Shown here one piece after another: positions 45,579 to 54,664 of a stretch of DNA of 64,000 bases. The DNA is from Planctomycetia bacterium (GTDB taxonomy: Bacteria > Planctomycetota > Phycisphaerae > Phycisphaerales > SM1A02). The translations under genes were made by a program, and so were the position numbers. How positions within the stretch are numbered: position 1 is the first letter of the stretch; each line of letters opens with the position of its first letter. Below the pieces are notes generated by a model. The model saw nothing but the letters and a program-made list of their open reading frames with translations, had not been told where the DNA came from and made no database searches. The DNA is taken from contig SXOD01000009.1 in the NCBI GenBank assembly GCA_005776885.1, forward strand, positions 1 to 64,000, written 5' to 3'.

Positions 45579-46061
45579 ATGCACGGCGGACCCGCACCCG
45601 ACCTCAGTTCACCGCCCTACCAGTGGCTGCGCCGATTTGTCGGCACCTGGGAGGGCACTGACACCATTGCCCCCGCTCCGTGGAACCCCAAGGGTGGCAC
45701 CGCGACCGGTCGCGTGAGCGTGCGCCTTCTGCAAGGCGGCCTCTACGCCATCTTCGAGTGGGTGCAGCTTCGCGAAGCGGTGCAAGTCTTTGAAGGGCAC
45801 GGCGTGATGTGCTGGAGCCCCAAGGACAGCGAGTTTCGCATGCACTGGTTCGATTGTCACAGCGTCCAGCCCGGGGGACCCGCCACGGGCCGCGACGAGG
45901 ACGGCGTGCTGACGCTGGTCAACTCCTCCGAGCAAGGCTGCGGCCGCCAGCGCTACACCTTTCTGGATGACGGCGCCGCATTGCGATTCCAACTGGACCA
46001 CCGCCTCCCCGGTGGCGACTGGGAGCCGTTCATGGAGTCGCGCTACCTCAAGATTGGCTAA
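45579..46061 (+). CDS. DUF1579-like protein
   Basis: LRRFVGTWEGTDTIAPAPWNPKGGTATGRVSVRLLQGGLYAIFEW...GVMCWSPKDSEFRMHWFDC. Confidence 0.7.
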   Translation: MHGGPAPDLSSPPYQWLRRFVGTWEGTDTIAPAPWNPKGGTATGRVSVRLLQGGLYAIFEWVQLREAVQVFEGHGVMCWSPKDSEFRMHWFDCHSVQPGGPATGRDEDGVLTLVNSSEQGCGRQRYTFLDDGAALRFQLDHRLPGGDWEPFMESRYLKIG

Positions 46062-47298
46062 GGGCGCCGACGGACTGGAGTCCGCGCTCCAGCTGCGCCA
46101 TCCGATCCTGCAGCGTGCCGGTGAATCCAACGCTGAGTCGCACCAGACCCGGCGAGATCCCCGCCTGCGCCAGCCCGGCTTCATCCATCTCGCTTGAGGT
46201 GCTGGAAGCCGACGCGCTCATCAAGGTGTCGGCGTAGCCAAGGCTCACCGCCATGAACCCAAAGGCCTCCTGGTTCTGGAGATGCTCCATGAACCGGTTG
46301 GCGCGATCGAGCGTCCCCAGGTCGATCGTCATCATGCCGCCAAAGCCGAAGCCGGGGTTGGCCAGGTGCTTGAACCGAGCGTGGTCGGGGTGCGATGGCA
46401 GCCCGGGGTAACAGACGGCCACCCCGCGCGACTCCAGGTTGGTCGCCAACTCCATCGCACGCGCCGAGTGCTCTCGGATGCGCAGCGCCAGATGCGGCAG
46501 TCGCATGGCCACTTCGTAGGCGGCGCGCGGGTCCATCGTGGGCCCCAAGAGCATGAGCGCGCCGGTGTGCAGGTCAAAGAGCTGGTCGATGAACTCGCGC
46601 TTGGCGCAGACAGCACCCCCGACCAAGTCGCTGGCGCCATTGATGAACTTGGTGAGCGAATGCACCACCACATCCGCGCCGTGGCGAATCGGCGTGAGCA
46701 GCAACGGGGAGAACGTGTTGTCGATGACCAACTTGATGCCCCGCTCGCGGGCCAGCGCCGCCAATGCCGGGACGTCCGCAACGCGAAGCGTCGGGTTGGA
46801 AACACTCTCGCCGTAGAGCACGCGCGTCCGGGGCGTGATCGCCGCAGCGACCGCCGAGAGGTCCGTGAAATCCACGAACGATGTCGTGATCCCGCACTTC
46901 GGGGGCAGGAAGTCGTGCAGGAACGCCCAGGTCCCCCCGTAGAGCGTGTCGCTGGCCACGACATGGTCGCCGGAGTTGCAGCACTGCAGGATGACGCCGC
47001 TGATCGCCCCCATGCCGCTGGCGGTGCAGTAGGCGCTCTGGGCCGACTCGATCGCCGCCAGTTGCCGCGCCAGCACCAGCACCGTCGGATTGAAGTGTCG
47101 CCCGTACAGGTAGCACCCCCCTGCTTCGGGTCCTCGCATCCCCTGGAAGATCTCGGGCATGACGCCCGCTTCCATCACCGTGAAGGTGGACGATGTCTCG
47201 ATGGAGAGGTTGACGCCGCCGTGCTCGCCGAACTCATGGCGCACGGAGGCGAGGGCGCGGACGGGGTCAAAGAGGTGGGTCTTGGCGTCGCCTGGCAT
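46048..47298 (-). CDS. PLP-dependent transsulfuration enzyme (methionine/cystathionine gamma-lyase type)
   Basis: SAYCTASGMGAISGVILQCCNSGDHVVASDTLYGGTWAFL...LVIDNTFSPLLLTPIRHGADVVVHSLTKFINGASDLVGG. Confidence 0.88.
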   Translation of the reverse strand: MPGDAKTHLFDPVRALASVRHEFGEHGGVNLSIETSSTFTVMEAGVMPEIFQGMRGPEAGGCYLYGRHFNPTVLVLARQLAAIESAQSAYCTASGMGAISGVILQCCNSGDHVVASDTLYGGTWAFLHDFLPPKCGITTSFVDFTDLSAVAAAITPRTRVLYGESVSNPTLRVADVPALAALARERGIKLVIDNTFSPLLLTPIRHGADVVVHSLTKFINGASDLVGGAVCAKREFIDQLFDLHTGALMLLGPTMDPRAAYEVAMRLPHLALRIREHSARAMELATNLESRGVAVCYPGLPSHPDHARFKHLANPGFGFGGMMTIDLGTLDRANRFMEHLQNQEAFGFMAVSLGYADTLMSASASSTSSEMDEAGLAQAGISPGLVRLSVGFTGTLQDRMAQLERGLQSVGALSQS

Positions 47299-47376
47299 CC
47301 GCACACTCTGACGAGACACAGTCGAGTTGGCAAGCACACCGGTTCCATCCGCACGAACGGATGGTGGATCAGCCCG

Positions 47377-48309
47377 TCACCACTCCACGACCGCCACCAC
47401 CGGATCGTGGTCGCTGGCGGGGCGGCCATCGCGCCGCGGGCGGAGGATCTCGGCCTGCACCACTCGCGGCTCACCACTCACGGCGAGCAGCCAGATGCCA
47501 TCGATCTTGTCGCCGTCGGTGGTGCCTCGAAAGGCGTGAAAGGTGCCGGTGGGTCCGGCGTCTCCCGAGTCAGCGCCGTGCAACACGCGAAAGGTGTCCA
47601 GGAAGCCCGCACCACGGAACACCTCCATCGGCGCCGACGATTCGCCCGCATTGAAATCGCCCATGACGATGCAGGGCAAGACCCAGCCGTTCGCGGATCC
47701 TTCCAGCTCCAAACTGGACACGATCAACTTGGCCGAATGTTCGCGAGCCATCGCACCTCGATGGTCGAAGTGCGTCCCCAGCACCACCATCCTTCGATCC
47801 GGCGCGCCCCGGACCTCCACCTCGGCCCACGACGCAGTCCGGTGCAGCGCCGTGTCCCAGGATCGTGACCGCGGCGCCTGAGGCGTCTCCGAAAGCCAGA
47901 AGTGCCCCGTTCGAACGATCTCCAGCCGGCGCGTGTCCACCAACAGCCCGCTGAACTCGCCGCCTCGACCGCCGTCGCGGTGCTCACCCACCACCTGCAA
48001 CCAGGGCAATCGCTCCCGGATCGCGTCCACCTGAAAGTCCAGCGCCTCCTGTACGGCCAGGATGTCCGGAGCCCACTCTGAAATCACCTCCAGCGCGTGC
48101 TCGCGCCGCCGTGTCCAGTGGTGCTCACCATCGTCCGCGGTGCCATAGCGGATGTTGAAGGTCATCAAGCGAACCACGCACGGGTCCGCAGCGGACGCGG
48201 GCGCACCGTCAGACTCCGTCGCGGGTACCGGCGCGGGCGCCGGCGCCGGTTCGCACGCCACGAGCAGCCACCCCATCGCGGCCAGCAACCAGGGACGGAC
48301 TTGGCTCAC
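47377..48309 (-). CDS. Endonuclease/exonuclease/phosphatase family protein
   Basis: VRLMTFNIRYGTADDGEHHWTRRREHALEVI...DILAVQEALDFQVDAI...GTHFDHRG...VMGDFNAGESS...SDHDPVVAVVEW. Confidence 0.9.
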   Translation of the reverse strand: MSQVRPWLLAAMGWLLVACEPAPAPAPVPATESDGAPASAADPCVVRLMTFNIRYGTADDGEHHWTRRREHALEVISEWAPDILAVQEALDFQVDAIRERLPWLQVVGEHRDGGRGGEFSGLLVDTRRLEIVRTGHFWLSETPQAPRSRSWDTALHRTASWAEVEVRGAPDRRMVVLGTHFDHRGAMAREHSAKLIVSSLELEGSANGWVLPCIVMGDFNAGESSAPMEVFRGAGFLDTFRVLHGADSGDAGPTGTFHAFRGTTDGDKIDGIWLLAVSGEPRVVQAEILRPRRDGRPASDHDPVVAVVEW

Positions 48310-48755
48310 GGCTTGGATGGCGCGGGCGGATTTCCAAAGTCAAAGATCCGGCACGATTTCCACTTGGGTTTCCAGTCCTCGACCAACTTCTTGTGGTGCT
48401 CGTCCTCGAGGTACGAGTCGTAGCCCGCACGGTCGGCGAAGGTCACCATCACGCCAATCGAGTACGAGGCATCCACGCTCGCCCGGCCCATGTCCACATG
48501 CGGGCCGCAGTCAAAGTTGATGACGCCGCGGCAGCGCGGCAGCTGCTTCCAGCAATCATCCTGCAGGGCCTCCGCGTCGGCAGGGCTGGCCAGCTCGATG
48601 AGGACGACATGCACGATCGAAGAGCACGCCCGAAGGTGACTCGTCCGTTCAACCGTGTTTCCGACAACGGCCACGCAGCCCATGGGACCGGCGACCGTGA
48701 CCACAGTGGCCAGGGTGGCGGTGAGGGAGATCGACGCGATGGAAACGATGTTCAC
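48306..48755 (-). CDS. Dabb (stress-response alpha/beta barrel) family protein
   Basis: IVHVVLIELASPADAEALQDDCW...DVGRASVDASYSIGVMVTFADRAGYDSYLEDEHHKKLVEDW-type pattern. Confidence 0.78.
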   Translation of the reverse strand: MNIVSIASISLTATLATVVTVAGPMGCVAVVGNTVERTSHLRACSSIVHVVLIELASPADAEALQDDCWKQLPRCRGVINFDCGPHVDMGRASVDASYSIGVMVTFADRAGYDSYLEDEHHKKLVEDWKPKWKSCRIFDFGNPPAPSKP

Positions 48756-49315
48756 TCGGTCAGGCTACGCGAGATGATCGGGGTCTCCGGCAGTTCACCA
48801 ACCAAGGCCGCTGCGGAAGCGAGCGCGTTCCGCGTCGATAGGTCCAGCGAGTGGAGATCCCCATCGCCGAAGTACGACAGCGCCTTCACGCTCTCGCTCG
48901 GCTGGAACGCCACGCGCCTCACCGGCAACTCCGGCACTTCCCCAAATCGGGCCATGCCGAGACGGTAGTGCCAATAGTGCCAGCTGCGCGCATTGAAAAC
49001 GCCGGGCGCGGCGGATCGCAGGACTGACGCAAACCTCTCACTCCCCACACACTCCACAAGCTCCGCCACATCGTCCCAGTCACCCATGTTCATGATCTGG
49101 GAGATGACCCGGTCGGGTGTCTGGACGGCTTCCTCGGCAGGCTTCCACCACACAGAGCGCCGGGCGAGGCGCAGGAGGAGAGCGGGCTCGGATGAGGAGG
49201 TCACGGTGTCAACTGCCACCGCGTAGGGAGGAGCGACGACGCGCGGGCGCGGGCCAACCGCATTGCCAGACCCGTCATCCGCACCAACGCGCGTCAATCC
49301 TGCCTCCATGCCCAT
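48752..49315 (-). CDS. Hypothetical protein, translationally coupled to the Dabb gene
   Basis: Uninterrupted ORF overlapping the downstream start; no family recognised. Confidence 0.5.
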   Translation of the reverse strand: MGMEAGLTRVGADDGSGNAVGPRPRVVAPPYAVAVDTVTSSSEPALLLRLARRSVWWKPAEEAVQTPDRVISQIMNMGDWDDVAELVECVGSERFASVLRSAAPGVFNARSWHYWHYRLGMARFGEVPELPVRRVAFQPSESVKALSYFGDGDLHSLDLSTRNALASAAALVGELPETPIISRSLTE

Positions 49316-49339
49316 CGGTCCCCACCAAGCACCAATGAG

Positions 49340-49370
49340 AAAGGCCGGCCCCTTGCGGGAGCCGGCCTTT
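49340..49370 (-). terminator. Rho-independent-type terminator of the PEP-CTERM gene
   Basis: Perfect 10-bp stem AAAGGCCGGC-11 nt-GCCGGCCTTT, followed on the - strand by TCTCATT. Confidence 0.75.
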
Positions 49371-49432
49371 CAGTCAGTTGTCGGACTGAACTCCACGCCC
49401 GGAGGCATGGCTTCAGTCACCATCGGTCGCGA

Positions 49433-49951
49433 TTAGCGACGGCGACGGCTGACGAGACCCGCCACGCCCAGGAGCGCAAGCGCGCCAGGAGCGGGGACGG
49501 CCGTGAGGCCGTGCAGGGTCACGGAGCCAGACCACGAGCCACCGGGGCTGGTGGACCAGCCGTTGGCCAGGTAGAGGGCGCCGCTGTTGCCGGCCATGTC
49601 CAGGTTCGCAGCCTTGTACGAGCTGTAGGTGCCGAACGAGTAGGACCAGCTGAATCCGCCGAGGTCGGTGAATCCGAAGCCGGCGTTGTAGCCGCCAGCG
49701 GACACGCCTGCCGTGCCGTTCGAGACGGCGACGAGGAAGTCAGACGCCCAGACGCTGGACGAAAGCGACGCGTAGAAGTTGGTGACGACGGTCATCCCAG
49801 TGAGGGTGCCGGTGTAGCCGCTGAGGTCCACGGCGACGAACTGGAGACCGGCGAGGTTCCCAGTGTCGTAGTCGATGGTGACATCAGCAGCGCTGGTGCC
49901 AGCGATCGCCGCGGAGGCGAGGCCAGCTGCAGTGAGAGCAAAACGCTTCAT
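49433..49951 (-). CDS. PEP-CTERM-like secreted protein
   Basis: MKRFALTAAGLASAAIAGTSAADVTIDYD; C-terminus LTAVPAPGALALLGVAGLVSRRRR. Confidence 0.85.
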   Translation of the reverse strand: MKRFALTAAGLASAAIAGTSAADVTIDYDTGNLAGLQFVAVDLSGYTGTLTGMTVVTNFYASLSSSVWASDFLVAVSNGTAGVSAGGYNAGFGFTDLGGFSWSYSFGTYSSYKAANLDMAGNSGALYLANGWSTSPGGSWSGSVTLHGLTAVPAPGALALLGVAGLVSRRRR

Positions 49952-49967
49952 ATTCAAATCTCCAATT

Positions 49968-50101
49968 GGGGAAAAACGGAAGACCCTCGAGGGACTTCCT
50001 CAAACAACCCAGTTCCCACGCTCCGTTAGAGAAGGCAACACACCATCTCGGGACAGCCTCAAGGTAACGCCGATATTGGGTCACGCAAAGAAAACGGAGC
50101 G
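49968..50101 (-). promoter_or_regulatory. Structured 5' leader of the PEP-CTERM gene, candidate cis-regulatory RNA
   Basis: 9-bp perfect inverted repeat CGCTCCGTT/AACGGAGCG (50019-50027, 50093-50101), then hairpin GGAAGTCCCTCGAGGGTCTTCC followed by GTTTTTCC on the - strand. Confidence 0.5.
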
Positions 50102-50145
50102 ATTTTGCGAACTCAGTGCCGTGTTATCGGGCTATGAGAGGCCCT

Positions 50146-51609
50146 CTAGAGCCCCAAGGCGTCGATCGCTGGCCCCAAATGCCTCTCGTATCGGCGCCAG
50201 CGCTCCACGCTGGAGGTGTACATCTTTTGGTTCACTTGATCGAACGAGATCGTGGCGGCCACCCGGTCGCTCGTGTGGAACTCCAGGCAGCGCGGCTCCC
50301 AGGGGACACCCAGATAGTTCAGAAGCCGGCGAGTCTCCGACTCCTGGTTGGCGACCAGCTGCTCGTAATGGAGTTCCAACGGCGCGGTCTCCAGATTTTC
50401 CATCCAGAAGTCCTGCAGTTCGCGGCGGATCTTCCAGACCTTGGCCAGCGTGGTGAGGTCGCTGGTGTAGGCGTGGCCGAGGCAGGCCAGGTGTGTCGTG
50501 TAGCACGAGACAATGTTGTCCAGGGCGTTCCGGTGCAACATGATGGATCGAGCCCCCGGGAGGGTGACGGCGAGAAATCCCATCTGATAGACCAGCAGGA
50601 GTGACTTGTCGGTGACTCGCGCCTTCCCGTCCCCCAGGGCGCCGACGGCTTTGGCATACATGGCCTGGAGTCGGTCCGCGTCCCGCTCCTGCATGTCTGC
50701 GATGCAGTGCGGCCACGGCAGAAACGAGTCCGTCATCTTGGAGAGCCGCCTCTGCATGAGGGCGGCCGCCGACAACTCGCCCGCGTTGGCGACGTCGGGG
50801 TGCATGGACAGGATCTGTTCCAGGAGCGATGTTCCGCTTCGGGGCATCCCCACGACGAACACGGCCTTTTCATAGCGGGTCGAGGCGTGTGCCCACTGCG
50901 ACAATGCCTCTCGGTTCATCACTTCCTTCAGGGCGTCGACATCGGCACGGTGCTTCTCCGCGGAGATCCGTCGAGGAAGGACGGCATGAGCGGCGGCAGC
51001 GGCGGCCCAGGCACCGTCAAAATCCTTCTGTTTCTCGCGGGACTTGCACAACTGAAACCAGGCGTACGCCTTGGCATTTGGGGTGGTGGTAGGGGAATCG
51101 ATGACACTTCGAAGCGCCACCTCGGCCTGGTCGTAGCGCTTGGCGGCCACCAGCGTCGTTCCCATCACCACACCCCACTCGTCCGGGTCCCGGGCACCCG
51201 GGTCGACGGCATTGAGGGCCTCGATGCACTCGTCATACCGGTTGTTCTTGAGATGGACCTGGGCCACCTGCATGCGGGGGAAGGGATGCGAGGGGCTGAC
51301 GGCCTGGAGATGGCGAGCAATGTCGATCGCGCGTTCGCTCTCGCCAAGAGAGAGGAGATTCAGCGACATCTGTGCCATGATCTCGGGATTGCCTGGGCTC
51401 AGCGCCAGCGCCCGGTCGAGATGTTCCTGGGCTTCCACGAAGTCCCGGCACTCAATGCACACTCTGGCCACTTCAAGAATCGCCGCAAAATCCCGCGGCT
51501 TCTCCTCCAGATTGTCCTGCGCCTTTTCCAGCGCCAGCTCCACCATCCCCCGTTCAAGCAATGATTGGATCGACGGCGCACCGCCGTCCTGCGGTGTGCG
51601 CTGGACCAT
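50146..51609 (-). CDS. TPR repeat plus sulfotransferase family protein
   Basis: TPR-like N-terminal half; VFVVGMPRSGTSLLEQILSMHPDVANAGEL; SIMLHRNALDNIVSCY; LHYEQLVANQESETRRLLNYLGVPWEPRCLEF. Confidence 0.88.
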   Translation of the reverse strand: MVQRTPQDGGAPSIQSLLERGMVELALEKAQDNLEEKPRDFAAILEVARVCIECRDFVEAQEHLDRALALSPGNPEIMAQMSLNLLSLGESERAIDIARHLQAVSPSHPFPRMQVAQVHLKNNRYDECIEALNAVDPGARDPDEWGVVMGTTLVAAKRYDQAEVALRSVIDSPTTTPNAKAYAWFQLCKSREKQKDFDGAWAAAAAAHAVLPRRISAEKHRADVDALKEVMNREALSQWAHASTRYEKAVFVVGMPRSGTSLLEQILSMHPDVANAGELSAAALMQRRLSKMTDSFLPWPHCIADMQERDADRLQAMYAKAVGALGDGKARVTDKSLLLVYQMGFLAVTLPGARSIMLHRNALDNIVSCYTTHLACLGHAYTSDLTTLAKVWKIRRELQDFWMENLETAPLELHYEQLVANQESETRRLLNYLGVPWEPRCLEFHTSDRVAATISFDQVNQKMYTSSVERWRRYERHLGPAIDALGL

Positions 51610-51662
51610 GCATCAAGTATAGAAGGAGCAATCCCTCCTCTCGTCGCGATAGCATCGCTCGC

Positions 51663-52979
51663 GTGTCCACGACAGAGCAGCCAATCGACCCCGCCGAGTG
51701 TCACCTTGCCTTCGCGCCAGCCTCGCCAGTGCACGGCGCCTTGACGGCGCGAGTGCCGCCGAGCCTGGTCCGGCGCTTTCGCAAGAAGATGCGGCGCACT
51801 GGGGCGGAGGCTGAACTGGCCGAGGTGAAGGTGGCCTTGCTGCGGTTCCTTTGCGCTGCGGGCGCGGAGCAATTCAAGTTCCGGATGGTGACTCCTCCGA
51901 TGGTCCGGAAGGGCGCCAAGGAACCTCGGCTCAGCCTTGATCAGGACTTTGTCCTGGATGTGGAGATCGACACCGCCGCCCCGATCACGCTTCCGGACAC
52001 CTCGGGCGTGGTCCTCCTCCAGCCTGAGTCTCCCGTCACGGATGCGCTGATCGATGCGGAGATGAGCAACCAGTGCATTCAGGCCGGGCAACGGAGCATT
52101 GGGACTGTCGTGTCGGCCCCCTGCGAGTGCGTGGCGCGTGTCGAAATGCGCCTGGCGCCGGACGAAAACCCGTTTTACGCGGCGGACAAGGCGACGCTGC
52201 TCGTTCCAAGCCACGAAGCGCCGCTTCTGTTGGGTGGCGTGGCATTCCCTGGTGGCACCCGCGTGCTCAGCGGAGTCGCGGCAGGATCGTCCGCCACTCT
52301 CGAGGCGGCATTCCCGGCGGATCATTCAAGCGCATTGCTTCGCGGCCGCCCCGTCTCAGTGTCGATCGCCGTGGAGAGCGTCCAGACGATTCGGCCCGCC
52401 ACCGTGGAGGAGGTCCTGAAACAGTATGGATCGACGACGGAAGCTCGACTCCGAACGCAGATCAAGTTTGCGCTGGAGCAGCGCCGGGTCCAGTCCATCC
52501 GGGCGACGCTTCGAGAGCAGATGGAACGCGCCTTGCCGGGTCTGTGCCCGATCGACCGCCCCGAGTGCCGAATTCGGCTGATCGCGGCTCGCGCCGAGGC
52601 TGAGTTCCGCGGCCTGGCCAAGGCGCGCGGCTGGAGCGATGATCGGACCCGCGAGGAGCTGGAAGCCCACAAGGAAAGCGCCCTGGCCGTGGCCGTTCGT
52701 CAGGCGCGCCTTCGTGTCATCCTGCAGTCGATCCCCCTCGCCTCCAGCCAGGTGGACATCAACGAGACCACGCTCACCGACCGGATTGCGGGGCTCGCGG
52801 CTGAGCGAGGTGTGCGTCCGGAGGAGTATCGAAGCGCAATGGTCAAGTCTGGGAGGTTTGATGAGTTTGTCTCCGATGTGACCGCCGAGTCGCTCCTGGA
52901 CGCGATGGTCCGCAGCGCGACCATCAAGAAGGTTCCCGAGGATGAATGGCGCGCGGCGATGGAGGCCCAGCGCGCGTGA
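51663..52979 (+). CDS. Trigger factor-like chaperone
   Basis: TF C-domain-like ARLRTQIKFALEQRRVQSIRATLREQMERALP...VDINETTLTDRIAGLAAERGVRPEEYRSAMVKSGRFDEFVSDVTAESLLDAMVRSATI; GTG start. Confidence 0.68.
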   Translation: MSTTEQPIDPAECHLAFAPASPVHGALTARVPPSLVRRFRKKMRRTGAEAELAEVKVALLRFLCAAGAEQFKFRMVTPPMVRKGAKEPRLSLDQDFVLDVEIDTAAPITLPDTSGVVLLQPESPVTDALIDAEMSNQCIQAGQRSIGTVVSAPCECVARVEMRLAPDENPFYAADKATLLVPSHEAPLLLGGVAFPGGTRVLSGVAAGSSATLEAAFPADHSSALLRGRPVSVSIAVESVQTIRPATVEEVLKQYGSTTEARLRTQIKFALEQRRVQSIRATLREQMERALPGLCPIDRPECRIRLIAARAEAEFRGLAKARGWSDDRTREELEAHKESALAVAVRQARLRVILQSIPLASSQVDINETTLTDRIAGLAAERGVRPEEYRSAMVKSGRFDEFVSDVTAESLLDAMVRSATIKKVPEDEWRAAMEAQRA

Positions 52980-54664
52980 TTGCCGCCGCCGCTGCCATGG
53001 CACTCGGGCTGGCAGCGATAGGTGCGGCCCAGTCCGGGCCTGAGCCGGGCAACGCGCCCGCGTGGCTTCGCCTCGTTCCACCGGGCGAGAGCGGCGTGGC
53101 GTTCACGCATCGCTCTGGCCATGTCGATGGCAAGTACCCGATCGCCGAGGAAGTGGCCGGTGGTGTGGCGCTGGTCGACTATGACGGCGACGGCGACTTG
53201 GACCTCTTCTTTGGCCAGGCGGGGGTGCTGCCCGCCGCACGGGGCGTTGCCACCGCCGACGCTTCCGCCCGGAGCGCGCTCTACCGAAATGACGGCGGTT
53301 GGCGCTTTGTCGATGTCAGCGCGGCGGCACTCCCCGCGATCTCGGCCTACACGGTCGCCGTGACGGCGGGCGACTTCGATGCTGACGGCGATGATGACCT
53401 GTACCTGAGCAACATCGGGCCTGACATCCTGCTTCGCAATGATGCGGGACGATTTGCGGATGCCACGACCGCCGTAGGCCTGGGCGACCCGGGATTTTCC
53501 GCAAGTGCCGCATTCGCCGACATTGACGGGGACCGAGACCTGGACCTCTTCGTGACGCGGTACCTGGACTGGGGCCCCGAGATCGAGAAGGCATGCACTG
53601 GCCCCGGCGGCTTGCTGGACTACTGCTCCCCCGCTTCGATCAACGCGCCAGTTCGCGACCTGCTCTATCGAAACAACGGCGACGGGACGTTCGGGGAGGT
53701 TGGTGTTGCGACTGGCATCGGCGAGGCCAAGGGCACCGGCCTGGGTGTCGTCGCGCTGGACTGGAACGCGGACGGCCACGCGGATTTTTTTGTGGCCAAC
53801 GATGGAATGCCAAACCGCCTCTGGACTTGGACCGCCACTGGCGATGGTTTCAAGTACGAAGACGCCGCACCCAGGCTTGGATGCGCGATTGACCTCACTG
53901 GCGTGATGAAGGCCGGGATGGGGATCGCCGTGAGCGACCTGGACGCGAATGGTCGCGAGGATCTCATTGTCACCAACATGGAGAAGCAGTCGGACTCCGT
54001 GTACTTGAACATGGAGCGGTACTTCCAGGATGCCACGGCGAGGCTGGGCCTGAGTGCCGCCACCCGGGAGCGAACTCGCTGGGGAATCCTGCTCCTGGAC
54101 TTGGACCTGGATGGTGACGACGACCTGTTCGAGGCGTGCGGCCGGGTGAGCCTCAAGCGCGATGCGCCCGCCGACATTCACCCGCTTGCCGAGCCGGACG
54201 CCGTGTTCGAGCGGGGCGCAAGTGGGAAGTTCAGCCGCTTGGACTGGGGCGTGGACCTCACCGGCACGGCCATCCAGTCGGGTCGAGGAGCCGCGGCCGG
54301 CGACCTGGACGGCGACGGCGACCTGGACATCGTGGTGGGCAACATGGACGGACCCGCGATGCTTCTGCGCAATGAGGCCCCCCGCCGCGGCCACTGGATC
54401 GGCCTTGACCTGCGGGATGAACGGGGTGTGCGTGCCGTGGGAGCCACGGCGACGGTCACGGCCGGGTCGCTCACGCAGCGCGACACCGTTCGCAATGGAA
54501 GCGGTTACGCATCCTCGAGCGATCCTCGCCTCCATTTCGGCCTCGGGCACGCCGCCGCGGCGGATTCGATTGAGATCCGCTGGCCTGATGGGACCACTTC
54601 GACCGCAGGACCGCTTGAGGGAGATCGATGGCACACGATTAGGAAGGGATCGACGGGATCATGA
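52976..54664 (+). CDS. CRTAC1-like protein (FG-GAP/ASPIC-UnbV), secreted
   Basis: FTHRSGHVDGKYPIAEEVAGGVALVDYDGDGDLDLFFGQ; repeated DGDxDLDLxxxN; C-terminal DPRLHFGLGHAAAADSIEIRWPDGT. Confidence 0.86.
   Translation: MIAAAAAMALGLAAIGAAQSGPEPGNAPAWLRLVPPGESGVAFTHRSGHVDGKYPIAEEVAGGVALVDYDGDGDLDLFFGQAGVLPAARGVATADASARSALYRNDGGWRFVDVSAAALPAISAYTVAVTAGDFDADGDDDLYLSNIGPDILLRNDAGRFADATTAVGLGDPGFSASAAFADIDGDRDLDLFVTRYLDWGPEIEKACTGPGGLLDYCSPASINAPVRDLLYRNNGDGTFGEVGVATGIGEAKGTGLGVVALDWNADGHADFFVANDGMPNRLWTWTATGDGFKYEDAAPRLGCAIDLTGVMKAGMGIAVSDLDANGREDLIVTNMEKQSDSVYLNMERYFQDATARLGLSAATRERTRWGILLLDLDLDGDDDLFEACGRVSLKRDAPADIHPLAEPDAVFERGASGKFSRLDWGVDLTGTAIQSGRGAAAGDLDGDGDLDIVVGNMDGPAMLLRNEAPRRGHWIGLDLRDERGVRAVGATATVTAGSLTQRDTVRNGSGYASSSDPRLHFGLGHAAAADSIEIRWPDGTTSTAGPLEGDRWHTIRKGSTGS

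Noticed and set aside
50078-50101. + strand GGGTCACGCAAAG...ACGG resembling part of a c-di-GMP (GEMM) riboswitch
   Set aside because: The rest of the consensus does not fit, and on the + strand it would lead only into the antisense of the sulfotransferase gene; the - strand leader interpretation is more consistent
52700-54634. 644-codon ORF on the - strand
   Set aside because: Antisense shadow ORF of the CRTAC1-like gene in GC-rich DNA; the + strand reading has clear FG-GAP and UnbV motifs
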